Below, one piece after another: positions 11,821 through 22,538 of a DNA stretch of 64,000 bases. The position numbers and the translations under genes are program-made. Source of the DNA: Rebecca billardiae RCC1528. Lineage: Eukaryota; Haptophyta. Each line of letters starts with the position of its first letter. Within the stretch, counting starts at the first letter, position 1. The notes beneath the pieces are model-generated. The model worked only from the letters and a program-made list of their open reading frames with translations, was not told the DNA's origin and did no database searches. The stretch lies in the NCBI GenBank assembly GCA_965240325.2, contig OZ251224.1, positions 4,030,001 through 4,094,000 on the forward strand, given 5' to 3'.

Positions 11821-12510
11821 GGAAACTCAGAAATTCAAAACCCGCCGTGTGCGCCGCGTGCGCCGCCACAGCCATCCGCCGCGAGGCGCCGCCGGCTGCC
11901 GCGCCGCCGTGGTCGTAGACGTGCACGCGGCGATGGCGCACGCCGTCGGGCAGAGGCATAGAGCCTTTCTGCGCCGCCCTGCGCCGGGCGACTCGCGTCT
12001 GCCCATCTTCTCCGCGCCTTGAGCCCGCACGGACGTGTGCGCCGCCTCTCACTTCAGCCGTGCTGTCATCCCCGCAAAGTATGCGCGCGCTGAGAGCAAC
12101 CCGAGGCGCGCATCCCAGGAATGTGTGAGCCATGTTACAGTACGGTCGTAGGCGCGCGCCATGGTGCCCAGCGGCTTCCCGCGCGTGCGTGCCTCTCTGC
12201 TGCCTCGGCAGGCAAGGCGCCCATGTCTCTGGCTGAATGCGGCGGCTTCGCAAGCTCGTGCTCGCGCGGGCCTCAAGCTGACCTTCGAGGTGCGAGGGCG
12301 CGAAGCGCTGCGCCACGCGCAAGCTACAGTAGTTCACCGCCTCGCTACCGCCCCGCTGCGTCCCATCGGAAGCTCTACTGGACATCGCGCGGCCTCGCCC
12401 TGGCGGCGGTAGGCGCGAGCGAGGTGGCGGCGGCGGCGGCGTTCAGCTGCCGGTCCGGGAGCGCGGCGCCCAGATTTCCACCCGGAAACCCACCTGGGGC
12501 CCTTGCCTGG
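11821..12510. other. Intergenic, no gene recognised
   Basis: GC-rich DNA within the repeat-dense 11.8-14.5 kb stretch; no gene recognised. Confidence 0.4.
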
Positions 12511-12536
12511 GGCTTGCAAACCAAGCCCCCCAAAAC
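12511..12536 (-). repeat. Dispersed repeat fragment b (perfect inverted match to 13235-13260)
   Basis: The reverse complement is identical over 26 bp to 13235-13260 (core GGGGGGCTTGGTTTGCAAGC). Weaker similarity continues outwards, so b and c are two copies of one family in opposite orientation. Confidence 0.65.
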
Positions 12537-13234
12537 CCCTCGCGCGGCGAAAGGCACCGTCCCTATAAATTAGGAGTCGATGCCTTCCGGGAGCTCTTTG
12601 AATACGCGTTGCGCGTGCGCGGGCACTCCCGGACAGCCGCCGCCAAGAAGGCCAGCCGCTCGCCAGCCTGCGCGCGCCCTGCTCGGTCGTCCGCCGCGGT
12701 GCGTGCGCGTCGAGGCGCATGACGGGCTTTGCCGTGCACGTCGTGCCCGTGCTCGCGGCTCATGCACGCCTCACGACCGAGATGCATGTCTTGCGCGCCC
12801 TCCTTTGGCTCGCACTGCGGTCTCCTCGCCGACAGCCTTGTGATCACGCGCGCCGCCATTTCAACCGGTTGCTGGCCTGCCAGCTGTCGAGCGTGTGTGT
12901 GCGGTCTGATCGATGTCGGCATGGCTGCCGGCGAAGCAGTGATATTGAGTACACCCATGCCCATCTCGCAGAAGCGAAAAAGCCGACCTTTGAATGTCCC
13001 AGGGGCGCACGCGTGCCCATCACGCTCGTCGGACAGGCCTTCTCCAGAACAGCGCTTGCCATCCGGCAGGTCTCTGCGCGCGGAGAGGGACGCGAGGGCG
13101 TCAGCGAGGCGGCACGATTGCTGCCTACGGGTCTTCTAGCCCCCACAAAGTGCCCGCGCACGGCTGTCACGCCCGCATGCGGCCTTGGGAGCGCTGCGCA
13201 GGCGGGCCCTCGCGTCGCCCAGTGCTCGCCATCC
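12537..13234. other. Intergenic, no gene recognised
   Basis: About 0.7 kb between two inverted repeat copies. Open frames are present but unrecognised. Confidence 0.4.
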
Positions 13235-14212
13235 CGTTTTGGGGGGCTTGGTTTGCAAGCCTGGGGTGGGTTTTGGGTTTGGGCTGGCAAATCCAGGGAC
13301 CGTCGCTCGCACTTTCCGCGGCTGCGAGTAGAGTGAACTCGCACTCGCACTTTTGAGGGGACTTTGCGAGTGCACTGCGAGTTGAACTCGCAGGCCACTG
13401 GGCGGAATGGGCGGCTGCGAGTGCGAGTGCGAGTAAAGTGCGAGTCCCAACTCGCAAAGTGCGAGTCCCAACTCGCAAAGTGCGAGTCCCAACTGGCAAC
13501 GTGTCCGGGGGCGCAGCCCCCGGACACGCCCAGCGGGGGGTCCGGGGGGCCTCCCCCGGGGCCCCGCCGGCCTGAGGCGATGAAAATTTTTGGCCCTATT
13601 TGGCCCTATTAGAGCATGCCTTACACCCGACCCGCCGCCCTGACCACCCTGCCACCGCGCCTGCGTCGCCAGCTGTTTGTCGGCGCGCGACACCTTCTTG
13701 AAGCCCGCAGCGAGGAGGCCCGATTGCTTGAGCTGCTTCTCGACGGGCATACTCACCGACATGCCCACCTGCTGCATGGTCCGCTTCGCCCCCAGCGCTG
13801 CCTCGTCCGCCTTGATGGAGGCCTTCTTGCTGTACTCGGTCAGCGGGTGCATCGTCTTCAGGTGGTTGCCCGCGTTTGTGATCGTGAAGACCGACTTGCC
13901 CCCCTTCGAGCGCACCTTGTCGAGGGGGAGCGTGAAGCGCTGGCCGCATCCCGGCATGACGCACACGTGCGTGTACAGCTTCGGGTTGCTCGACTGACTG
14001 CCCACCTGAACGTACGAGAAGTCGGTCGGCGCCGCTTGCGAGATGGGGTGGACGTGCGTCCACAAGAGCGAGACACCTTTGCCGTTGGGGGGCAGATCGA
14101 GCCAGGCCGGGTCGATCACCCCGCGCTGGTTCGACAGCGACCAGACGGTGATCTCGGCAGCCGGCGCCGACGCAGGCGCCGAAGCGACCGGCGCCGCCGA
14201 TGAGCTCGCCAT
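13136..14212 (-). CDS. BED-type zinc-finger ORF of hAT copy 1 (transposase N-terminal remnant)
   Basis: Starts at ATG 14212 inside the element. Residues about 80-125 hold C84, C89, H117 and H122, a BED-type finger that binds DNA in hAT transposases. The shared sequence runs about 200 residues, to a point just before the run of A/T at about 13590. The frame then stays open through low-complexity subterminal repeats and out past the left terminus to 13136, so the last roughly 50 codons are host sequence. The catalytic domain is missing. It may be an exon of a formerly spliced transposase or a stand-alone DNA-binding protein that regulates the element. Confidence 0.6.
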   Translation of the reverse strand: MASSSAAPVASAPASAPAAEITVWSLSNQRGVIDPAWLDLPPNGKGVSLLWTHVHPISQAAPTDFSYVQVGSQSSNPKLYTHVCVMPGCGQRFTLPLDKVRSKGGKSVFTITNAGNHLKTMHPLTEYSKKASIKADEAALGAKRTMQQVGMSVSMPVEKQLKQSGLLAAGFKKVSRADKQLATQARWQGGQGGGSGVRHALIGPNRAKNFHRLRPAGPRGRPPGPPAGRVRGLRPRTRCQLGLALCELGLALCELGLALYSHSHSQPPIPPSGLRVQLAVHSQSPLKSASASSLYSQPRKVRATVPGFASPNPKPTPGLQTKPPKTGWRALGDARARLRSAPKAACGRDSRARALCGG

Positions 14213-14530
14213 TTGCCGCCCTGGGCGGGGGCAGCGAGGCTTTGACGCTTTGTGACTCGCCTGCCGTGCAGGCGGTCACGAGGCCGCCCAGGGACTCGCA
14301 CTTCTGCTCGCGCCAACTCGCATACTCGCGCTAGACCGCACCTTGCGAGTACCTTTGCGAGTTGACTCGCAAGCCCGCTGGGCCGGATCGGCGCCTTGCG
14401 AGCGCGAGTGCGAGTGCCCTGCTCGCACTCGCGCTCGCGCCCTGCTCGCACTCGCACCGCGAGTGCCTCGCTGCGAGCACCAGCCCCTGGGCAAATCCCG
14501 AGGTCTGGACCGGTTGGTGGATTGGCAGCA
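13235..14530 (+). repeat. Dispersed repeat copy c, interrupted by hAT copy 1
   Basis: Left part 13235-13293 matches fragment b and right part 14490-14530 matches fragment a. The hAT element and its target duplication lie exactly between them, so the transposon inserted into an older repeat copy. Confidence 0.55.
13294..14489 (-). mobile_element. Non-autonomous hAT transposon, copy 1
   Basis: 1196 bp with short terminal inverted repeats (CAGGGAC... / ...GCCCCTG). It is flanked by a perfect 8-bp target site duplication GGCAAATC at 13286-13293 and 14490-14497, the hAT hallmark. Both ends are packed with TGCGAGT / ACTCGCA motifs, like the subterminal transposase-binding repeats of hAT elements. 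It carries one BED-finger ORF on the minus strand and no hAT catalytic or dimerisation domain, so it needs a transposase in trans. It differs from copy 2 mainly by one extra 21-bp subterminal unit (three instead of two). Confidence 0.92.
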
Positions 14531-14844
14531 TTGTCGGCCGCCGCGCGACAGTACTTTTTAAAAATAACGATTTATTATTTCAATAAATAACCTACTTTAT
14601 TACTTAGCCAGCAGGTACTGTGTGACGTATCGAAATATCATGTCGCAGATTATTACGACAGCCGCCTTATAATCGTCGATCGCAGCACCTCATATCCCGC
14701 GCACCCACGATGCCCGCCACGGCCACGCCCGCCCACCGGCCCACGGGCACGGTGCGCGTGATTCGGTGACGGGACTTGCCGACTAGTGCCCGTGCCGTTA
14801 TTCTGAACAAGTACCTCAGGCGATGCAAATGCGCGCCGGCGCAC
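14531..14844. other. Short intergenic, 3' of TerC gene
   Basis: AT-richer DNA between the repeat nest and the TerC stop codon. No gene seen. Confidence 0.5.
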
Positions 14845-16300
14845 TCAGCTGCCGCCACCGCCGCTGTCATTGCCACGCCGCGCGCTGCCGCTTTCGCCGC
14901 CACCGGCCGCTGGTCTCCCCGAGAGCGGCGCAGCGCCCTCACCGGTGCGCGCGTCGACGGGGTCGGCAGGCGTGTCGCCGAGCGGCCGGCGCGCGTGCGC
15001 GGAGGCCGCGCTGCCCGGCGCCTCGTCCGCGCGGCCGCCGCGGGCGTCGGCGTCGCCCGCGTCCTTCGCGGCCTGCGCGTTGAACAGGTTGATGGGCGGG
15101 TCCCACACCGACAGCCCGATCCCGCCCGCGAGAATCCCCACGATGATCCCGAGCGAGGTCGTGATCGAGACCTCGACGCCGTAGTACTCGCCGATCATCT
15201 TGCTGCCCACAAAGCCAAGCACGAGCGCAACCGCCGGCTGGGGGGCGCAGCGCGCAGCGGAGGAGGGGGCAGGCGAGCGGAGGGCGGGGGCGTGAGCGGG
15301 CGTGCGCGGCGCGCGGCGGCGCGCGGCGCGGCGCGCGGCGCGCGCGTGCCTGCAGGTAGTCGAAGTCCGCCACCAGCCTGGAGAGGATGCGGTAGAGCGC
15401 GCGCAGCCCAAGGATGGCAAACACGTTGGACGAGAAGGCGATCAGCGGCACGTCCGTCACGCCCAGCACGGCGGGCACCGAGTCGACGGCGAAGATGACG
15501 TCGGAGACCTCGATGCACGCAAGCGCGACGAGCAGCGGCGTCGCGAGCCACTGCACGCCCGCCCCCTCCACCCCGTCCGCCGGCGGCGGCGCCTCCACCC
15601 AGAAGCGGTCGCCACACATCTCGTCCGTGGTCGGCAGCAGCCGCTTGCACAGGTTGACGACCGGGTTGTTGGTGAGGTCGGGCTCCTCGGGCTCGCTGAA
15701 GGACTCGGCGATGATCGAGAAGGAGGAGAGCAGCAGGATGCCCGCGAAGACCAGCAGCACCGGCCGGAACGCGTGCACCGCCTCCACGCCGAGCGAGATC
15801 ATGACGAGACGGAAGATGGCGGCCGCGGCGATGCCCCAGCGGAGGCACTTGCTCTGCGCATCGCCCACGACGCCGAAGTAGTCGAAGATGAGCTTGAAGA
15901 CGAAGAGGTTGTCTACCGAGAGGCTCTCCTCTATTACGTACCCGGCGAAGTACTGCGCCGCGTCCTCCTCGCCGCGCATCACCCAGATGCCTGCGCCAAA
16001 CGCCACCGCGAGCGCGACGATGATGAGCGTCTGCGTGATGGCCTCGCGGTAGCCCGCAGCGTCCTCGCCGTCGCCGGTGATCTCGGCGATCACCTCCTCA
16101 ACCTCGATCTCGTCATCATCCGCCGCAGCCAGCCGCAAGACGGCCCTGGGAGCCACCGGCAGGCGGCGCGCGCGCGCTGGCAGCGCCGAGGCGCGCACGA
16201 GCGCGCTGCTGTGGCAGAGCCCGCGAGGGTGCGCGACGGCCGTGCCGCGCGCGGCGAGCGCCAGCACGGCGAGAGCCGCGTGTACCGCCCCGGGCCGCAT
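14845..16300 (-). CDS. TerC-family integral membrane protein, probably plastid-targeted
   Basis: Exons (minus strand) 16300-15350 and 15237-14845 give about 447 residues. The ATG at 16300 opens a hydrophobic/basic leader consistent with an organelle pre-sequence. TerC features follow: acidic membrane residues in VIEESLSVDNLFVFKLIFDYF and IEVSDVIFAVDSVPAVLGVT, and about seven to eight transmembrane segments. Plant plastid TerC is needed for thylakoid biogenesis; that role here is inferred. The intron starts GC, not GT (CAG|GCACGC ... CCCCAG|CCG), and joins DYLQ to PAVALVLGF in phase 0, as the family requires. The C-terminal 80 residues are low complexity. It is divergent from the insulysin-like gene; a hAT element sits between them. 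Confidence 0.88.
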
Positions 16301-16429
16301 CCCGCGCGCGGCGCGCGGCGGCGCTCCTGGCGAAGAGCGCCGCCTGCTCGCGGCGAACAGCCTCGTGGCGGGCCGCCGGCACTTGCACAAGGCTGTGGGC
16401 GCGGAGCCGCAAGCGCCGCGGCTGCTTCA

Positions 16430-17422
16430 TCAACGCACAGCAAGCGGTGTCGGCAGAAAATGCTGATACGCTGACGACGCGAAGAATTTGAAATTCGTCC
16501 GCAGCGCGGAGCGGGGAAAATACCAGGGACCGTCGCTCGCACTTTCCGCGGCTGCGAGTAGAGTGAACTCGCACTCGCACTTTTGAGGGGACTTTGCGAG
16601 TGCACTGCGAGTTGAACTCGCAGGCCCACTGGGCGGAATGGGCGGCTGCGAGTGCGAGTGCGAGTAAAGTGCGAGTCCCAACTCGCAAAGTGCGAGTCCC
16701 AACTGGCAACGTGTCCGGGGGCGCAGCCCCCGGACACGCCCAGCGGGGGGTCCGGGGGGCCTCCCCCGGGGCCCCGCCGGCCTGAGGCGATGAAATTTTT
16801 TGGCCCTATTTGGCCCTATTAGAGCATGCCTTACACCCGACCCGCCGCCCTGACCACCCTGCCACCGCGCCTGCGTCGCCAGCTGTTTGTCGGCGCGCGA
16901 CACCTTCTTGAAGCCCGCAGCGAGGAGGCCCGATTGCTTGAGCTGCTTCTCGACGGGCATACTCACCGACATGCCCACCTGCTGCATGGTCCGCTTCGCC
17001 CCCAGCGCTGCCTCGTCCGCCTTGATGGAGGCCTTCTTGCTGTACTCGGTCAGCGGGTGCATCGTCTTCAGGTGGTTGCCCGCGTTTGTGATCGTGAAGA
17101 CCGACTTGCCCCCCTTCGAGCGCACCTTGTCGAGGGGGAGCGTGAAGCGCTGGCCGCATCCCGGCATGACGCACACGTGCGTGTACAGCTTCGGGTTGCT
17201 CGACTGACTGCCCACCTGAACGTACGAGAAGTCGGTCGGCGCCGCTTGCGAGATGGGGTGGACGTGCGTCCACAAGAGCGAGACACCTTTGCCGTTGGGG
17301 GGCAGATCGAGCCAGGCCGGGTCGATCACCCCGCGCTGGTTCGACAGCGACCAGACGGTGATCTCGGCAGCCGGCGCCGACGCAGGCGCCGAAGCGACCG
17401 GCGCCGCCGATGAGCTCGCCAT
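16430..17422 (-). CDS. BED-type zinc-finger ORF of hAT copy 2
   Basis: Starts at ATG 17422 and encodes the same first roughly 200 residues as copy 1, including the C84/C89/H117/H122 finger. Beyond the A/T run it reads through the left terminus into the TerC 5' flank and stops at 16430. No catalytic domain. Confidence 0.6.
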   Translation of the reverse strand: MASSSAAPVASAPASAPAAEITVWSLSNQRGVIDPAWLDLPPNGKGVSLLWTHVHPISQAAPTDFSYVQVGSQSSNPKLYTHVCVMPGCGQRFTLPLDKVRSKGGKSVFTITNAGNHLKTMHPLTEYSKKASIKADEAALGAKRTMQQVGMSVSMPVEKQLKQSGLLAAGFKKVSRADKQLATQARWQGGQGGGSGVRHALIGPNRAKKFHRLRPAGPRGRPPGPPAGRVRGLRPRTRCQLGLALCELGLALYSHSHSQPPIPPSGPASSTRSALAKSPQKCECEFTLLAAAESASDGPWYFPRSALRTNFKFFASSAYQHFLPTPLAVR

Positions 17423-17699
17423 TTGCCGCCCTGGGCGGGGGCAGCGAGGCTTTGACGCTTTGTGACTCGCCTGCCGTGCAGGCGGTCACGAGGCCGCCCA
17501 GGGACTCGCACTTCTGCTCGCGCCAACTCGCATACTCGCGCTAGACCGCACCTTGCGAGTACCTTTGCGAGTTGACTCGCAAGCCCGCTGGGCCGGATCG
17601 GCGCCTTGCGAGCGCGAGTGCGAGTGCCCTGCTCGCACTCGCGCTCGCGCCCTGCTCGCACTCGCACCGCGAGTGCCTCGCTGCGAGCACCAGCCCCTG
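16524..17699 (-). mobile_element. Non-autonomous hAT transposon, copy 2
   Basis: 1176 bp, nearly identical to copy 1. Flanked by a perfect 8-bp duplication GAAAATAC at 16516-16523 and 17700-17707. Differences seen: one fewer 21-bp subterminal unit, one extra C in CAGGCCCACTGGG, and one A/T change in the run near 16795. Such high identity implies recent transposition of both copies from one source. Confidence 0.93.
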
Positions 17700-17796
17700 G
17701 AAAATACGATCGAGCGGGCAGTTTTCCGGTTTATCGCGGCAACTTCCTGACGACGACGGCGCGCGCGTCGCTCATCATTTCGACTGGCCGGCGCTC

Positions 17797-20700
17797 ATGG
17801 CCGTGTGCGCCGCGCTCATGCTGACCATGTCGGTAGCGCGCGCGGCTCGAAGCGGGCTTCCGACGGCGTCGCCGGCGACGCGTCGACTCGCAACCGTCTC
17901 ACGCGCGCGTCCCCTCGCCAACAGCGCCGCCGACGGTACGGGCGGCCTGACGAGGCGCTGCACGATCGCTCGGCTCACGGCGCTCGCGGGCACCGCGCTG
18001 CCGCCGTGGGCGGCGGTGCCCTCCGCCGCGAGCGCGGCGTCGCTGGCGGCGGCGGGTGCCAAGCCACTCGTCTTCACACCGCGCTCCGCGCCGCTCGACG
18101 AGCGGCAGTACCGCGCGCTCGTCTTCCCGAGCGGGCTGCGCGCTCTGCTAGTCTCAGACATGACCGCCGAGCGCGCGGGCGCTGCGCTCTCGGTGCGCGC
18201 GGGCTCGTTCGACGAGCCGTCGACGGTGCCCGGGCTGGCGCACTTCTGCGAGCACATGCTCTTCCTCGGCACCACCGAGTTCCCCGAGGAGGGCGACTTC
18301 GACGCGTACGTGTCCGCGGCGGCGGGCTCGAACAACGCGTTCACCGCCTCCGAGGAGACCGCCTACTTCTTCGAGGTGGACGGGGCGAAGCTCGCGCCGA
18401 GCTTCGAGCGCTTCTCGAGCTTCTTCGCCGCGCCGCCCGACGGCCCGCTCTTCACGCCCTCCGCCACCGAGCGCGAGCTCTCCGCCATCGAGGCCGAGTT
18501 CCAGAAGAACTTGCAGAGCGACGCGTGGCGCGAGCTCGGGCTGCTTCGCACGACGAGCGCGGCTTTGACGGCGGGGCTCGGGCCGGGGGGCGGGCCGCAC
18601 CCGTTCGCGAGGTTCTCGGCGGGGAACCGGCGCACGCTGGTGGAGGAGCCCGCAGCGCGGGGCATCGACGTGCGCGCCGAGCTGCTCCGCTACCACGCCG
18701 CCAAGTGCGCGCCGCGCGCGCCGCGCGCGCGGAGCCGGCGCGCCTCCGCGCGCGGCTGAGCGGCGGCGCCCGGCGCGCGGCCCGCGCAGCGCCCACCCCG
18801 ATCGCTCGGCCGCCCCTGAGCGCGCGCCGCGATCCCTCCCGCCCGCCCTCGCCCCCGCGCACGACCGATCCCTCGACCAAACCACTCAACCGATCGATGC
18901 CGCGCCTGCGCTCGTGCGCGCGCGCGCCGCGCCCTCCGCAGGTACACGGCCGATCGCATGTCCGCGGTGCTGGCGGGGCCACTGAGCCTGGACCGGCTGC
19001 AGCAGCTGGCCACGCGCCGACTGAGCGCCGCGCCACTCGCGCCGGGCGAGGTGGGCGCGGCGGCGAGCGGCGCACCCGTGCCTCGAGCGCTCGGCTGGGG
19101 CGACGCGGGCGGCCCAGGGGATGCGCCCCTCGGCGGCGCAGCAGGCGGCGCAGTGCTCGGTCCCTTTGGCCCCATCGTCGACGCCGGCGCGTGCGGCGCG
19201 GGCCGCCGCGCCGCGCCGCGCCGCGCGCCACTGCCGGGGTACTACGTGTCGCCCGTGGCGGAGTCGACGCAGTCACTCTCGCTCACGTGGGCCGTGCCGC
19301 TGCCCGCCGACGGCTCGCTCAAGCCCGAGCTGCTGCTGCAGAGGCTCGTCGGGCGCGCGGAGGCGGGCGGGCTGCTGAGCGCCCTGCGCGCGCGCGGCCT
19401 CGCATCGTCGGTGGGCGCGGGGCTGGTCGAGGGGTTCGGCCGGACGGGGCTGTGCCAGCTGAGCGCGCAGCTGACGGAGGCGGGCGTGTCGCGCTGGGAG
19501 GAGGCGGCGGCGCTGTGCCACGCCTACCTGGGCTGGGCGAACGGCCTGGGCGCGGCTGCCTTCCGCGACCTCAGCGCCGACACCGTCGCCATCGCGCAGC
19601 TCGCCTTCCGCTTTGCCGAGCCGCAGGAGCCGTCAGACTTGGCGGAGGCGCTGTGCGGGGAGCTGTCCGAGTACTCGCCGGAGGAGTGGGTGGCGGGGCC
19701 GAGCACGGTGGGCGGCGGGGCGGAGGCGGAGGCGGCGTTCGGCGCGCTGCTGTGCGCGCTCGACGAGCCAGAGGCCGCCGTCACCATCGTCACTGCCAAG
19801 AAGTTCGCTCGAGTCGCGACCTCGGTCGCTTCGGAGTACGCAGCGCGGTACGCGCCTGTCGAGGCGCGCACGCTGCGCGCGGCGCGCGCGCGCGCTCGGT
19901 CGCTCGTCGCGGGCGCGGGCTTCAGCGCGCCGAGGCCGAACGCGTTCCTGCCCGCGCCGGAGGAGCTCACGCTGCGCGAGGCGCGCGCGCCGCCGGCCAC
20001 GCCCCTCTCCGCCTCCCTCTCGCCGATTGGTGCGCGCGCGCCGCGCGGCTCGGAGCCCGCCTCGCCCCTGCTTGCGCTCGACGCGGCTGGGTGGCGGCTG
20101 CACCACGCGCCGCTGCCGGCGCTGCGACGGCCGGTGGCCGTGCTCCGCGCCAAGCTGGCGACGCGCGCGGTGCGCGAGCGAGGCGTCGACGGTGCGGTCG
20201 CGCTGCGCCTGTGGATGGCCCTGGTGCGCGAAGGTGCGCGCGCGCGCGCCGCCGCCAGTCTCGCGCCGCGCGCCGCGCGCGCGCCCGCGCGCGGCGCGCC
20301 CGCCGGCTGAGCGGCGGCGCTCACGCGTGCGCGCGCGCGCGCACGCGGCCGCCCCGCCGCGCGCGCGCGCAGCGCTCGAGCCCGAGCTCGCGCCGGCGGT
20401 GGCTGCCGGCTTCGGCTGGGAGCTCGGCGGCCTGGACGAGGGCGTGGCACTGGCGGTGCGCGGATGGGGCGCGGGCGGCGGCGCGTTTGTCAAGGTGCTC
20501 GACACACTCGTGGCCGCGCTCGGCGCGGACGTGGGCGGCGGCGGCGGCGCGGGGGTGGATGCGGCGAGGCCGGCTGGGCTCGAGCTGCGCTGGACGGGCC
20601 CTGGCGGCGCGCGCGGCGCGTTCGAGCGCTCGCGCGAGCAGCTCGCGCGCGAGGTGGCCGCCCTCGGCGCGCAGCCGCCGCTGCAGCGCGCGCTGAGCAG

Positions 20701-21718
20701 CCTGCGGCTGCTGCTGGACCCGCGCGGCTACACCGTGGCGCAGCTCGAGGCGGCAGTGCGCGGCGCGAGCTTCGAAGGCGCGCTCGAGCTCGCACGGGAC
20801 GTGCGCGCCGGCCCTGTGTACGCGGAGGCTCTGATCGCGGGCAACGCGGACGCCGCCGACGCCGCGCGCGCCGCGCGCGCGCTGCGCGCGGGCGCGCTCG
20901 GCACGGGAGGCGCCCTGCCGCGCGCGGACGTGCCTCGGCGCGATGTGTCCGTCCTGCCGCTGGCGCCGAGCACGCCGGGCGGCGCGGGGCTGACGCTGCG
21001 CGTGACCGCGCCCAACGCCGCCGAGACGAACGGCGCGGCGCACGTGTACTGGCAGCTCGGCGCGCGCCGGAGGCTCGACACGGCCGCGCCCGACGCGCCC
21101 GACGGCGCCGCGCGCACGCGCCCCTCCGAGCGCTTCGCCTGCCTCGAGCTGCTCGCCCAGCTGCTCGAGCCGAGCGCGTACGCGACGCTGCGCACGCGCG
21201 AGCAGCTCGGGTACGTGGTCAGCGCGGGCGCGTCGGACACGGACGGCGCGAGCGGGCTGTACGTGCTCGTGCAGTCCGCAACGACGCCTCCGGACGAGGT
21301 GGCCGCGCGCATCGACGCGTTCGTCGGCGCGTTCGGCGAGCAGCTCGCGCGCACGAGCGCGCAGCAGTTCGAGTCGGCGCGCGCGTCGCTCGTCGCCGCC
21401 AAGCGCGAGCGCGCGCGCCGGCTCGGGCAGCAGGCGGCGCGGTACTGGGCCGAGGTAGCGCGCGGCGAGTACGCCTTTGCGCGCGCGCAGGAGGAGGCCG
21501 AGCTACTCGCGCGCGTGAGTCTGCAGGACGTGCGCGCGCTGTACGAGGAGCGCGTGCGCACGGGCGGCGCGCGCGTGCGCCGCGTGACCACGCTCGTCTT
21601 CCCGCAGAACGGGCCAGCGGCCGCGGCGGAGCGCGGCGCGGACACGGACATCGTCGCCCTGCGCGAGCAGCTCGCGAGCTTTGGGCGGCCGCGCCTCGAC
21701 GACGCGCTCGACGCGTGA
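17797..21718 (+). CDS. Insulysin/STE23-like M16 zinc metalloprotease
   Basis: Exons 17797-18704, 18942-20233 and 20373-21718 give about 1181 residues, near the size of insulysins. Both introns are GT-AG and start GTGCGCGC. The first joins HAA-K to YTADRM, the second joins VRE to ALEPELAP, as the family requires. The inverted zinc motif HFCEH is at residues 149-153, with the downstream Glu ligand near 234 in AIEAEFQKN and the following DAWRELG. The third exon carries the C-terminal M16 signature (REQLGYVVSAGA, GLYVLVQS). The first about 85 residues look like a signal or transit peptide followed by an Ala-rich stretch. It degrades peptides inside a closed chamber; whether it works in the plastid, mitochondrion or secretory path is not clear. 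Confidence 0.9.
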
Positions 21719-22335
21719 CTCGCCTGCTCCCGTGGTCGTGGATGAGGCCGGCGCCGGCCGCGGCCGTGGCAGACGACCCGCGCCTGCCGGGCTGCCGGCT
21801 GTCCCGAGTGTGGCCCGCTCCGAGACAGACGGGAGCCAGCTCTGACTCTCCGAGGACTGAGAATGTAGTATTGTAGGTACCGAGTATTATAATAATATTT
21901 TATTATAATTATTTAATATTATATATATATATTGTACGGCGGTCAGTTACACTCAGTCTCACAGCAGTAGTCACAGTCTGAGGCTGAGCGCGTCGCGGCG
22001 CACGGCCTAACTAATAACCTGCTGTTCCGGGAAGGCGCGGACGCATTCTAAAGTACGCGTATATAGCTATGAGGATGATGATGCATGTGACAGTAGACTG
22101 TCAGTAGCTAGTCGTATATATGTGTCTGCTGCACTAGCTAACTCTAAGCCTGACGCCTGTAGGCCGTTGGGGCGGGCGTTGCATAATACTGCAGTAGTAA
22201 CTACTACCATCACATAGTCGTTAAACTAATAACGACTACGGGCTTCGGGTGATCAGAGAGCGGCCCACAATCCACATCAGCAGAATAATAAGGGGTTGGA
22301 GGCACGGGCGGTCCACGCGCTCGCCCAGTGCGGGG

Positions 22336-22364
22336 AGGGTTGGACACCGCCGGTGTCCAACCCT
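22336..22364. repeat. Perfect 14-bp-stem palindrome
   Basis: AGGGTTGGACACCG and its exact reverse complement are separated by one base (22350). It could extrude as a cruciform or fold as an RNA hairpin. Confidence 0.9.
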
Positions 22365-22455
22365 GGCAAGCCCTCACACCGCCATCATAAAGTCGGTCGT
22401 CGTCATCACCGCCAGCATGTCAGCATATGTATTTTGGCGAAACGGAGCACGACAT

Positions 22456-22538
22456 GGTTGGGGGCTGGCCAGGGTAGGGCTGGAGACTTCGGCCACCAGT
22501 CTGATCACCCGGAGCCCGTTATAAAGGGGAATTTATTA
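22456..22538 (+). repeat. 83-bp direct repeat, copy 1
   Basis: Matches 23178-23260 with two differences seen. It contains GGGGCTGGCCAGGGTAGGGC and CCCGTTATAAAGGGG, the latter TATA-box-like. Confidence 0.85.

Larger units (their letters stand above)
16301..17796. promoter_or_regulatory. Shared divergent promoter of TerC and insulysin genes, split by hAT copy 2
   Basis: Without the 1176-bp element and one 8-bp duplication the interval is about 312 bp, like the other head-to-head intervals here. The element lies 97 bp upstream of the insulysin ATG and 223 bp upstream of the TerC ATG. An effect on expression is inference. Confidence 0.55.

Noticed and set aside
11366-12385. 339-codon minus-strand ORF
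   Set aside because: Overlaps the dispersed repeats, shows no family resemblance, and starts without a plausible promoter context.
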